Below are positions 1 through 6,981 of a stretch of DNA of 17,049 nt, piece by piece. Position numbers and translations under genes: made by a program. Source of the DNA: Ruminococcaceae bacterium UBA5450 (GTDB lineage: Bacteria; Bacillota; Clostridia; Oscillospirales; Acutalibacteraceae); assembly GCA_002424295.1 (NCBI GenBank), contig DIQY01000025.1, forward strand, positions 24,977 to 42,025, read 5' to 3'. The first letter of the stretch is position 1. Each line of letters begins with the position of its first letter. The notes beneath the pieces were generated by a model. That model was not told the origin of the DNA. It did no database searches and saw only the letters and a list, made by a program, of their open reading frames with translations.

Positions 1-2
1 TG

Positions 3-59
3 CGTTCCTTATTTGGGACTTCCTATATGGAAGCACATCCTTTAAAACTGACTTTCTAA
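3..59 (+). other. possible 3' tail of a convergent plus-strand gene
   Basis: The frame starting at base 3 is open until TAA at 57-59, just before the hairpin at 64-99. That hairpin is flanked by A and T runs and would end transcription from either side, so a convergent gene ending here makes sense. Only 18 codons are visible. They match no family I recognise, and frame 1 is also open as far as a TAA at 43-45. This is inference from position alone. Confidence 0.22.
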
Positions 60-63
60 TCCT

Positions 64-99
64 AAAAAAGCAGACAGCATTTTGAGCTGTCTGCTTTTT
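64..99. terminator. bidirectional intrinsic terminator
   Basis: GCAGACAGC (70-78) pairs perfectly with GCTGTCTGC (86-94) around a 7-nt loop. The stem is extended by an A run on the left and a T run on the right, so each strand reads hairpin then U tract. It lies 6 nt past the stop codon of the cation efflux gene and ends the minus-strand unit. It could equally end a convergent gene entering from the left edge. Confidence 0.9.
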
Positions 100-104
100 A
101 TTTT

Positions 105-1292
105 CTATTCTTCCGGTGCATCTGATGGAATATAATTATGATCCACTGTAATCACGGCTCGATACTTTGGATCGAGTCCCTCAACCATTTTAACAACTTG
201 ATCATGCAAAATATCATCTTTCGTAGAAAAACCAAAAGGGACACAAATATCGAAAAGAACATTGCTGTGAGTCGTTCCCCAAACCACACGGAAATCATGC
301 ATCGTAATCTCTGGTGAAAGCAGGTGTAGAGCGTCTTTTACCCGCTCTTTCAGCCGGTTGGTCCTCTCATCGTTCGTTACGATAGGATCCATATGGATCA
401 CCAGCTGAATCCCCATCTCCGAATGAAGATCTTTTTCGATATTGTCGATCATATCATGACTTTTCATAATATCCGCCCGAGCATCCACTTCACAATGCAC
501 ACTTGCAAAAATATTTCCGGCACCATAATTATGCACCGTCAAATCATGCATTCCCAAAACGCCCGGATATGCCATAATCCGATGATAGATTTCATCGACC
601 ATTTCTTTGCTGGGGGCAACCCCTAAAAGCGGATTGCTGGTATCCCGAATCAAATGAATTCCTGTCAAAAAAACCATAATGGCAACCACAAGGCCCATAT
701 AGCCATCTAAATTAAATCCGGTCAGCACCGTAAGACCCATGCCAAGGAGAATCGCCGATGTAGAAATTACATCATTGCGGCTGTCTACAGAATTTGCCAA
801 AAGTGCTTCTGAAGAAATTGCATGCCCCATTGAACGATAAAACAAGCACTGCCACAGCTTTATCAAAATAGAAACGAACAAAACAATAACTGTCAAAAAG
901 CTGATTTCCGCTGGTTCTGGAGAAATAATCTTCAAAATAGACTCCTGTCCCAGTTGAAACCCCAACGCTAAAATAACAAAAGAAACAATCAGCCCGCTAA
1001 TGTATTCTATTCTCTCATGTCCAAATGGATGCTCCGCATCAGCCGGTTTTTCTGCCATTTTAAATCCAACCAAAGTGACAATTGATGACGCGGAATCTGA
1101 AAGGTTATTGACAGCATCCGCCACCACAGCGATGCTGTGAAAAAAGGTACCTGCCATAAACTTTAAAGCGGAGAGCAACAGATTTGTTAAAATGCCCACT
1201 AAGCCAGCAAATTTTCCATAGCTTGCTCTGACTTTCAGATCCGAGGTATTTTGATGATTTTTAATAAAATGCCGGATTAAAAACTGGATCAA
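105..1292 (-). CDS. cation diffusion facilitator (CDF) family metal efflux transporter, probably Mn2+-type
   Basis: This is a membrane metal/proton antiporter of the CDF family, 395 residues with about six membrane segments (roughly 30-220) and a C-terminal cytoplasmic domain (about 225-390). The family motif HPFGHERIEYISG is at 89-101. Metal-site positions read N62-x3-D66 in TM2 and D170-x3-D174 in TM5. An N/D-D/D site is, as I recall, typical of manganese exporters such as MntE rather than zinc exporters, which use H/D pairs; the substrate is therefore inferred. The start is TTG: GTGAGG (1306-1301) sits 8 nt upstream, and the next in-frame Met lies inside TM1. It begins 32 nt after the fumarase beta stop, so the two are probably co-transcribed. 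The stop TAG is followed at once by the terminator at 64-99. The C-terminal domain is longer than in minimal CDF proteins. Confidence 0.93.
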   Translation of the reverse strand: MIQFLIRHFIKNHQNTSDLKVRASYGKFAGLVGILTNLLLSALKFMAGTFFHSIAVVADAVNNLSDSASSIVTLVGFKMAEKPADAEHPFGHERIEYISGLIVSFVILALGFQLGQESILKIISPEPAEISFLTVIVLFVSILIKLWQCLFYRSMGHAISSEALLANSVDSRNDVISTSAILLGMGLTVLTGFNLDGYMGLVVAIMVFLTGIHLIRDTSNPLLGVAPSKEMVDEIYHRIMAYPGVLGMHDLTVHNYGAGNIFASVHCEVDARADIMKSHDMIDNIEKDLHSEMGIQLVIHMDPIVTNDERTNRLKERVKDALHLLSPEITMHDFRVVWGTTHSNVLFDICVPFGFSTKDDILHDQVVKMVEGLDPKYRAVITVDHNYIPSDAPEE

Positions 1293-1300
1293 ATCAATCG

Positions 1301-1306
1301 CCTCAC
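1301..1306 (-). promoter_or_regulatory. ribosome-binding site deciding a TTG start for the CDF gene
   Basis: GTGAGG reads on the minus strand at 1306-1301, 8 nt before TTG at 1292-1290. No ATG or GTG in this frame is nearby. An ATG at 1324 is in another frame and reaches a stop after 11 codons. Confidence 0.6.
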
Positions 1307-1324
1307 AACGAATTCAAAAGTCAT

Positions 1325-1858
1325 TTAGGGCCTTTTAAATAGATTCCCGCCATGGCAGTCGATTGCCGTAATCAACGGAAAATCTTCTACTTCCAGACGT
1401 TTAATACTCTCACAGCCTAAATCATCAAAAGCAATCACATCTTGCTTTTTAATACAGCGGCAGGCAAGTGCCCCTGCCCCGCCGATTGCACAAAGATAGA
1501 CTGCCTGATTCCGACAGATTGCTTCGCATACTTCCGGACTGCGGCCACCCTTGCCAATCATACATTTAAGGCCCAAATCGAGCAAGTGCGGTGAAAAGAC
1601 ATCCATTCTCGTGCTGGTAGTCGGCCCACAGGAACCAGTCGCTAAACCTTCCGGAGCAGGTGTTGCCCCCGCATAATAAATAGTCGCGCCAAGAAGTTCA
1701 AACGGCAATTTTTTCCCTTGATTGATCAAATCAATCATTCGCTTATGGGCTGCATCGCGAGCCGTATAAATAATACCGCTTAAAAGCACATTATCTCCTG
1801 CATGAAGAGTCGGAGCTAGTTTGACCATTTGCTGTGCATTAATTCTGATTTTTTCCAT
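1325..1858 (-). CDS. class I fumarate hydratase / L-tartrate dehydratase, beta (C-terminal) subunit
   Basis: This is the swivelling C-terminal half of iron-sulfur fumarase or tartrate dehydratase (TtdB/FumA C-terminal family), which adds or removes water from C4 dicarboxylates. It has 177 residues, normal for the split beta subunit. Visible family features are SGIIYTARDAAH (27-38), GPTTSTRMD (78-86) and the GKGG turn (102-105). The 4Fe-4S ligands are carried by the alpha subunit, which is not in this window: the gene upstream is ftsZ. The beta subunit alone should not be active, so a partner must be encoded elsewhere. GGAG lies about 10 nt before the ATG. No clear promoter lies between the ftsZ hairpin and this gene, so readthrough from ftsZ is possible. 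Fumarate versus tartrate cannot be decided from sequence. Confidence 0.92.
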   Translation of the reverse strand: MEKIRINAQQMVKLAPTLHAGDNVLLSGIIYTARDAAHKRMIDLINQGKKLPFELLGATIYYAGATPAPEGLATGSCGPTTSTRMDVFSPHLLDLGLKCMIGKGGRSPEVCEAICRNQAVYLCAIGGAGALACRCIKKQDVIAFDDLGCESIKRLEVEDFPLITAIDCHGGNLFKRP

Positions 1859-1909
1859 TTTATAATTTCTCCTCTTCGAAAATTCGAATTAAAATATAGG
1901 ATAGAGAAA

Positions 1910-1937
1910 GGAGATGGACGCTAAAGCGCCCGTCTCC
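1910..1937 (-). terminator. probable terminator after ftsZ
   Basis: A 12-bp stem (1910-1921 with 1926-1937) closes a TAAA tetraloop, with one A/C mismatch and one T/G pair. It starts 19 nt past the ftsZ stop. On the minus strand the sequence that follows is only moderately U-rich (TTTCTCTATCC), so termination may be partial and some transcripts may continue into the fumarase and CDF genes. Confidence 0.55.
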
Positions 1938-1956
1938 GAAAAATTCTCAAAAGCTT

Positions 1957-3105
1957 TTATTTACGATTGAAGATTGACATGATATCCACATAATCATCAT
2001 CTTCTTCAGAAGAACTCGGTGCTTTATCAACCGCTCTTCCATTGCTGCGAGGAGTAGCAGATGCTGCCGTCTGCTGCTGACGTCTTGCGGAAGAAGCTGC
2101 CATAGGTGGAATATCAATGTCCAAATCAGCATCCGGATCAGAACCGTCATGGGTTGCAAAACCGGTTGCAACGACTGTTACAGTCATCTCATCATCCATA
2201 TTCTCATCAAAAGCGGCGCCCCAAATAATATTGGCGTCTTTATGTGCCTGCTCAGAAATCATGGAAGATGCAGTCTCAATCTCATCCAAGCCAATATCCG
2301 GAGAGGAGGTAATATTAATAATAACACCCTTTGCCCCAGCAATAGAGGTTTCCAGCAATGGGCTGGAAATTGCCATACTGGCAGCAGTCTCAGCCTTATC
2401 TTTGCCAGAAGCATGGCCAACGCCCATATGTGCATAGCCGGCATCTTTCATAACAGAAGTAACATCAGCAAAATCAAGGTTGACAAGACCCGGAAGCTTA
2501 ATCAGATCAGAAATGCTCTGAACACCCTGGCGCAAAACATCATCTGCAACTGCAAATGCGTTGAGCAGTGTAATACGCTGTTCAGAAACCAACTTCAAGC
2601 GTTCATTTGGAATTACGACCAAAGAATCAACATGCTCTTTAAGATTGGCAATTCCTTCATCAGCTTGGGTCATCCGAACCTTTCCTTCAAAAGCAAAAGG
2701 TTTTGTCACAATTCCAATGGTAAGAATTCCCATGTCTCTCGCAATTTCAGCTACGATAGGTGCAGCGCCAGTACCGGTACCGCCGCCCATACCAGCAGTA
2801 ATAAAGACCATATCACTGCCGCGAATTGCAGCAGAAATTGCCTCGCGGCTTTCGTCCGCGGCTTTGCTGCCGATTTCAGGTTTGCTGCCCGCACCTTTTC
2901 CGTGCGTAACCTTTTCGCCAATTTGAATTTTCTGAGTGGCCTTTGAACGGTAAAGCGCCTGCTTATCAGTATTCACTGTAATAAATTCAACGCCCTGCAC
3001 GCCGGAGTTGACCATTCGATCAACCGCATTTCCACCGCCGCCGCCGACACCGACGACCTTAATTTGAACAATATTATCGAAATCGCTATCAATTTCAAAA
3101 GGCAT
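1957..3105 (-). CDS. ftsZ: cell division protein FtsZ
   Basis: This is the tubulin-like GTPase that forms the Z ring at midcell and recruits the division machinery. It has 382 residues. The nucleotide-binding glycine patch is at 19-26, the tubulin signature GGGTGTG at 107-113, and the T7 loop NLDFAD lies near 208-213. A variable Ala/Ser/Gln-rich linker (about 318-368) leads to the C-terminal peptide [14 protein letters not shown] (369-382), which binds membrane anchors. That peptide has Met-Ser where the common form has a DIPxF core. AAGGGGG precedes the ATG. The gene is separated from ftsQ by 188 bp that hold a candidate promoter and a strong hairpin, so it is probably expressed partly on its own. 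ftsA, often its upstream neighbour, is absent; SepF or a distant FtsA would have to anchor the ring. Confidence 0.98.
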   Translation of the reverse strand: MPFEIDSDFDNIVQIKVVGVGGGGGNAVDRMVNSGVQGVEFITVNTDKQALYRSKATQKIQIGEKVTHGKGAGSKPEIGSKAADESREAISAAIRGSDMVFITAGMGGGTGTGAAPIVAEIARDMGILTIGIVTKPFAFEGKVRMTQADEGIANLKEHVDSLVVIPNERLKLVSEQRITLLNAFAVADDVLRQGVQSISDLIKLPGLVNLDFADVTSVMKDAGYAHMGVGHASGKDKAETAASMAISSPLLETSIAGAKGVIINITSSPDIGLDEIETASSMISEQAHKDANIIWGAAFDENMDDEMTVTVVATGFATHDGSDPDADLDIDIPPMAASSARRQQQTAASATPRSNGRAVDKAPSSSEEDDDYVDIMSIFNRK

Positions 3106-3138
3106 TTTTTAAATCCCCCTTAATGATGTACAATCCTA

Positions 3139-3163
3139 CATTTTACGGGGAACCCGTAAAATG
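3139..3163 (-). promoter_or_regulatory. perfect hairpin in the ftsZ leader
   Basis: Eleven bases at 3139-3149 are the exact reverse complement of 3153-3163, around a 3-nt centre. On the minus strand the left arm reads CATTTTACGGG. It lies 34 nt upstream of the ftsZ ATG, inside the leader predicted from the promoter at 3180-3208. No U tract follows, so it is not an ordinary terminator. It may be an RNA structure that stabilises or regulates the mRNA, or a protein-binding palindrome. Confidence 0.7.
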
Positions 3164-3179
3164 ACCATTTCTTTTCTCA

Positions 3180-3208
3180 ATTATATTTTACTTTATCACG
3201 TTTCACGA
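3180..3208 (-). promoter_or_regulatory. candidate sigma-A promoter of ftsZ
   Basis: On the minus strand a perfect TATAAT lies at 3185-3180, with TCGTGA (3 of 6 matches) at 3208-3203 after a 17-bp spacer. The predicted start near 3173 gives a leader of about 68 nt containing the hairpin at 3139-3163. The weak -35 suggests that an activator is needed or that the promoter is modest. Confidence 0.5.
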
Positions 3209-3212
3209 TAAA
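3192..3212. repeat. operator-like inverted repeat over the ftsZ -35 region
   Basis: TTTATC (3192-3197) and GATAAA (3207-3212) form inverted half-sites separated by 9 bp. Within the gap the word CACG occurs twice (3197-3200 is CACG in register 3197 to 3200, and again at 3204-3207), giving a second, direct repeat. The element covers the proposed -35, which suits a regulator, but the regulator is unknown and the repeat is short. Confidence 0.35.
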
Positions 3213-3293
3213 TTTCAACTATTTCAATTAGAAAATTCCGTAATTCAAAGAAGTTCTTCAAATGATCCTTTTCATTTTAAAAATTGCTTCGAA

Positions 3294-4442
3294 TTATTTG
3301 GTAGTTTCTCCCGCGGCAGGATCCGGAGTATAAACATCCTTTTTCGTATAAATAGGGTCTCCGTCAGAATCATAAACGGTATTTCCGTTGGCATCTACCG
3401 CGATATGATAGCTATTTTCTTTAGAAGATAAAGCAATGCTTTGGGGAGAACTTCCAGAAGGATTTGTTGCCGATGCAGGAGAGGTCTCTGAAGAAGGGCT
3501 AGTAGATGCACTGGAACTCGCCGGAGAAGTCGTATCATCAATCTGCTGCGGATCATATGGTACATAGGCTTGATTGTTTTCCTGAATGCCGGAAAGATCA
3601 ATCACACCGGATGGAGAGTCCTGTAAATGATTTTTCAAAATTTCCTGTGCAAAAGTCAACTTTCTTTGCAGGTAAGTAGGTGTTCCTAATTTGAGTAAGA
3701 ACTTGCTCTCAATCGTTACCGTCAGTTGATATTGATCCGAAAGATCAATCGCACTCACGTTGCTGAGACCCGACTGCTCAACTGCTTCTCCAAGTTGCCC
3801 AAACAAAGAGCCTTCGTCCTCAGTCTCATAAGAGGCAGTTCCTCCCGGAACCGCTTTCGTAAGGTTTAGCCCTTTGATCGTTGCAACCCCTTCCGGTACT
3901 GCATCTGAAAGCTGCAAAACCTTTCCTTTGCAAGATAAGATCACATACTGCCCATTATATTCCGCTGCGCCGGCAACATCATCTTCTTGTACGCTGATCA
4001 ATAATTTTCCAGGAAGCGACTTTGAAATTTTGACTTGCCCGATATATGGTAATTTGTTTTCAATTGTTTCTTCTGCAAGATTGCCATTTGCACGAAAAAG
4101 ATTTTCCCCGTAATAGAGGCCGCTTGATTCTATGATCTGATCCGAACTATACCGTGTTTCCCCTTCAATCGCAATCTGGTCAACCCGGAATAGGACCGTC
4201 AGCGATAGTGTGATAGCTGCCACTACTACAATTAAAAAAGAAACAATATAAAAGATTCTTTTCTTTCGCCTATGTCTTCGTACCCGGTCATAAGGATCCT
4301 TCGGCACAGTCCTTTGCCTTTCTTTCGGATATTCCGGCATCTTTCGATCCGAATAGGCTCTGCGTGTCTCTGATGAAATCACACGTTTATTCTGATGTTC
4401 CGGCGAAACGTTTCCTCGCCGATTTTTCTCATTCCTGTTCAA
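3294..4442 (-). CDS. ftsQ: cell division protein FtsQ/DivIB
   Basis: This is a single-pass membrane protein that, with FtsL/DivIC, controls septal peptidoglycan synthesis by FtsW and its PBP. From the chosen start there are 382 residues: a very basic cytoplasmic tail (1-61), a membrane helix (about 62-85), a POTRA domain (about 87-155) and a beta domain to about 285. Then come a Ser/Thr/Pro-rich linker (about 304-338) and a 44-residue end rich in Asp, Gly and Tyr. The start was set at TTG 4442 because TGGAGG (4457-4452) lies 9 nt before it. The alternative ATG at 4469 has no visible ribosome site and lies 3 nt past the murA stop. If ATG 4469 is used, the protein is 391 residues. The gene follows murA closely and precedes ftsZ, as in many Gram-positive clusters. 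The C-terminal extension is the odd feature. Confidence 0.9.
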   Translation of the reverse strand: MNRNEKNRRGNVSPEHQNKRVISSETRRAYSDRKMPEYPKERQRTVPKDPYDRVRRHRRKKRIFYIVSFLIVVVAAITLSLTVLFRVDQIAIEGETRYSSDQIIESSGLYYGENLFRANGNLAEETIENKLPYIGQVKISKSLPGKLLISVQEDDVAGAAEYNGQYVILSCKGKVLQLSDAVPEGVATIKGLNLTKAVPGGTASYETEDEGSLFGQLGEAVEQSGLSNVSAIDLSDQYQLTVTIESKFLLKLGTPTYLQRKLTFAQEILKNHLQDSPSGVIDLSGIQENNQAYVPYDPQQIDDTTSPASSSASTSPSSETSPASATNPSGSSPQSIALSSKENSYHIAVDANGNTVYDSDGDPIYTKKDVYTPDPAAGETTK

Positions 4443-4451
4443 ATTCCCGAT

Positions 4452-4457
4452 CCTCCA
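4452..4457 (-). promoter_or_regulatory. ribosome-binding site favouring a TTG start for ftsQ
   Basis: TGGAGG on the minus strand at 4457-4452 is followed 9 nt later by TTG (4442-4440). The upstream ATG at 4469 has no such site before it, and this sequence would lie inside its coding region. Confidence 0.55.
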
Positions 4458-4472
4458 GATTTCGATCATCCA

Positions 4473-5729
4473 TTACGGCAACCGCCGAATCTGTGCTCCT
4501 AAATCACCCAAAGTCCGTTCAATTGCCTCATATCCTCGGTCAATATGGTGAATCTCTTCTACAATAGTCTCTCCAAATGCCGCTAATCCGGCCACTACTA
4601 AAGCCGCTCCGCCACGCAAATCTGCAGCTTCAACAGTTGTTCCGGAAAGTTTGCTGGGGCCCTCAACAACAGCTACCCGTCCATCTACACGAATATGTGC
4701 GCCAAGACGAAGCAGCTCTCCAACATGTTTATACCGACTCTCAAAAATATTTTCCACAAACATACTCGTACCCTGGCACTGCGTTGTCATTGCCATCAGG
4801 GGTGCCTGTGCGTCTGTGGGAAATCCTGGATACGGCATTGTTCTAATATGCTTGATCCGATGGAGCTTTTTGGGTGGAGCTAAAACTGCCGCATCACGAA
4901 ACAAAGTAAGATTACAGCCTGCCTCTTCAAACACGGGCCATATTGGGGTAAGATGCTGCGGATTGATATTGCGCAAAGTAATCGTGCTGTATGTTGCTGC
5001 ACCGGCCGCTAAAAAGGTTGCAGCCGCAATCCTATCTGGGATCACCCAATGCTCGCATCCGCCAAGCTGCTCTACCCCTTCGATTTCAATCGTGCTGCCG
5101 CCTGCTCCGCGGATTTTCGCGCCGCAACTGTTAAGGAAATCGGCAAGGTCACAAATTTCCGGCTCATGTGCCGCATTTTCAAGAAGAGTGATTCCCTTTG
5201 CACACGATGCTGCTAAAAGCACATTTTCTGTCGCACCTACACTGGGGAAACTCAATGCAATATGAGCGCCATGAAGCCCCGTAGGCGTTTCACAGAGCAG
5301 CCGCCCATGATCTTCTACAATGGAAGCACCCATTTTCCGTAGAGCTTCCAAATGTAAATCAATTGGGCGCGGCCCTAATTCACACCCACCTGGAAAACCT
5401 AAAACTGCACAGCCGGTACGGCCCAGAATCGCCCCTAAAAAGATAATTGACGAACGCATTTCTCTCATCAGATCATCCGGAATCTGAAAAGAAGAAACCT
5501 CGCGTGCATCTATGCAGATGGTATCTCGTTCCGAAAGAACCCGGCAGCCCAACTTTCGGAGAATTTCTGTCGAAATACGAACATCTGAAAGCTGTGGGCA
5601 GTTGTGTAAAATACATTCTTCTCGGCATAAAATAGAAGCCGCCAAAAGAGGCAGGGCGCTGTTCTTCGCCCCCTGAACGGAAACTTCGCCCTGTAATCGA
5701 CAGGGACCGGCAATTTTTAATCTTGGCAT
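4473..5729 (-). CDS. murA: UDP-N-acetylglucosamine 1-carboxyvinyltransferase (MurA)
   Basis: This cytoplasmic enzyme transfers enolpyruvate from PEP to UDP-GlcNAc, the committed step of peptidoglycan precursor synthesis. It is the target of fosfomycin. From the chosen start it has 418 residues, a normal length, in the two-lobed EPSP-synthase fold. The substrate-binding QGAKNSALPL is near the N-terminus (Lys22), and the loop PGGCELGPRPIDLH carries catalytic Cys116. The Cys predicts fosfomycin sensitivity of this enzyme, in contrast to Asp variants. The start was placed at ATG 5729 because GGGGGTG (5742-5736) sits 6 nt before it; a GTG at 5744 would overlap that site. The gene lies between murG and ftsQ, a common placement in Firmicutes clusters. 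Many Firmicutes carry a second paralogue elsewhere. Confidence 0.96.
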   Translation of the reverse strand: MPRLKIAGPCRLQGEVSVQGAKNSALPLLAASILCREECILHNCPQLSDVRISTEILRKLGCRVLSERDTICIDAREVSSFQIPDDLMREMRSSIIFLGAILGRTGCAVLGFPGGCELGPRPIDLHLEALRKMGASIVEDHGRLLCETPTGLHGAHIALSFPSVGATENVLLAASCAKGITLLENAAHEPEICDLADFLNSCGAKIRGAGGSTIEIEGVEQLGGCEHWVIPDRIAAATFLAAGAATYSTITLRNINPQHLTPIWPVFEEAGCNLTLFRDAAVLAPPKKLHRIKHIRTMPYPGFPTDAQAPLMAMTTQCQGTSMFVENIFESRYKHVGELLRLGAHIRVDGRVAVVEGPSKLSGTTVEAADLRGGAALVVAGLAAFGETIVEEIHHIDRGYEAIERTLGDLGAQIRRLP

Positions 5730-5735
5730 AGACAA

Positions 5736-5742
5736 CACCCCC
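5736..5742 (-). promoter_or_regulatory. ribosome-binding site deciding the murA start
   Basis: GGGGGTG on the minus strand at 5742-5736 is 6 nt from ATG 5729. It overlaps the upstream in-frame GTG (5744), which therefore is unlikely to be the start. Confidence 0.6.
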
Positions 5743-5789
5743 ACATAATCTTTCCCATACTATGCAGGGAATTTTACGAATGTCATTAT

Positions 5790-6920
5790 CTACGCTTTAT
5801 GATTCTCTCTAAGCACTTCCAAAATCAATTTATAGATTCGCTCGTTGGCGTCTACAATCGCCATTTTTTTAGCGTTTTCTGCCAAATGTTCAATCGTTTC
5901 CGGCTTTTGGAAAAGCTGTTCTACCTTTTTAATCAGCATTTGGCCGGTTAGATCTTTTTCTTCCAAAATCCATGCAGCGTTGCGCTTTACCATGGACATC
6001 GCATTATGATACTGATGATTTTCCGCAACATTGGGACTTGGAATAATGAGCGATGCGCGTCCAACGGCCTGCAACTCTGAAAGCGTAATGGCGCCTGCAC
6101 GACAGATTACAAGGTCCGCCGCAGCAAGGCAGTCCGGCATATCATTAATATATTCTCGGATATCCATATTGGGATGAGCTGCCAGATCCACTCCCTTTTC
6201 TCTAAGCAGATCGGGGAACCATTTTCCCCACTGTCCATAAGCATGAATATGCTGAAAACGGTCTGTCTTAGCGGTATGCGCCAAAAGATCAGCCATCGGT
6301 TCGTTGATTTTTCTTGCTCCAAGACTTCCGCCGAAAGAAAGAATGACCGGACGATTATCGAGACCGAGCCTCTGGCGGGCGCTGGTTCGGTCTGCCCGCA
6401 GGACGGACAGCCGCACCGGATTTCCGGTAAGCACACAGTGCGCACCTTTTTCCATGTACTTTTCGGCATCTGCCATTGCAAGCATCGTGCGCGCTGCATT
6501 ACGAGAAAGCGCTTTATTGGTCACTCCAGGATAGGCGTTCTGCTCATGGATCAGTGCCGGAACTCCCATTTTCATTGCTTCACGAATAACAGGCCCGGAT
6601 ACATATCCACCGGTTCCAACACAAACGTCCGGCTTAAATTCACGAATAATTTTTTTGGATTCTTCTGTTGCTGTAAATACATGAACAAGCGTTTTACAGT
6701 TCTTTTTAAAATTGGTCCAGCTGATTTTACGCTGAAATCCCGAAATTGTCACACTTTTAAAAGCATATCCTGCCTGGGGAACCAGACGTTCTTCCATGCC
6801 GCCCTTTGCTCCTACATAAAGGATTTGTGCATCCGGCTGACGTTCTTTCAAATATCCCGCAATCGCCAACGCTGGGTTGATATGTCCGGCTGTTCCGCCG
6901 CCGGCAAACAGAATTCTCAT
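5790..6920 (-). CDS. murG: UDP-GlcNAc:undecaprenyl-PP-MurNAc-pentapeptide GlcNAc transferase (MurG)
   Basis: This is a peripheral membrane glycosyltransferase (GT28, GT-B fold) that adds GlcNAc to lipid I to make lipid II at the inner face of the membrane. From the chosen start it has 376 residues. The glycine-rich loop GGGTAGH is at 7-13, GTGGYVSGP at 102-110, HEQNAYPG at 125-132, GGSLGAR at 197-203 and the donor-binding RAGAITLSEL at 274-283. All expected elements are present. The start is ATG 6920, giving the classic MRILFAGGGTAGH beginning. AAAGGA (6935-6930) lies 9 nt before this ATG but touches the upstream ATG at 6929, which is too close to be used. The gene lies between ftsW and murA, 61 nt after the ftsW stop. 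Confidence 0.97.
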   Translation of the reverse strand: MRILFAGGGTAGHINPALAIAGYLKERQPDAQILYVGAKGGMEERLVPQAGYAFKSVTISGFQRKISWTNFKKNCKTLVHVFTATEESKKIIREFKPDVCVGTGGYVSGPVIREAMKMGVPALIHEQNAYPGVTNKALSRNAARTMLAMADAEKYMEKGAHCVLTGNPVRLSVLRADRTSARQRLGLDNRPVILSFGGSLGARKINEPMADLLAHTAKTDRFQHIHAYGQWGKWFPDLLREKGVDLAAHPNMDIREYINDMPDCLAAADLVICRAGAITLSELQAVGRASLIIPSPNVAENHQYHNAMSMVKRNAAWILEEKDLTGQMLIKKVEQLFQKPETIEHLAENAKKMAIVDANERIYKLILEVLRENHKA

Positions 6921-6929
6921 CGAATCCAT

Positions 6930-6935
6930 TCCTTT
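6930..6935 (-). promoter_or_regulatory. ribosome-binding site deciding the murG start
   Basis: AAAGGA on the minus strand abuts ATG 6929 with no spacer but is 9 nt from ATG 6920. This supports the shorter protein beginning MRILFAGGG. Confidence 0.65.
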
Positions 6936-6981
6936 CTGCTGAGATTCTTTGTAAAATCTCTAATTCCGGAATTCTCCGGAT

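Noticed and set aside
1875..1889. TTCGAA repeated with 2-nt spacing upstream of the fumarase gene
   Set aside because: It is short and AT-rich, with no promoter elements around it and no further copies; likely chance.
2149..2946. Long plus-strand open frame (265 codons) opposite ftsZ
   Set aside because: It lies wholly antisense to ftsZ, has no family features and an odd composition rich in Asn, Cys and Ser, as expected from a shadow of a strongly biased gene.
6935..6981. Small hairpins (TCCGGA pair and GAGATT/AATCTC pair) between ftsW and murG
   Set aside because: Each stem is only 6 bp, without a U tract; likely local structure without a specific role.
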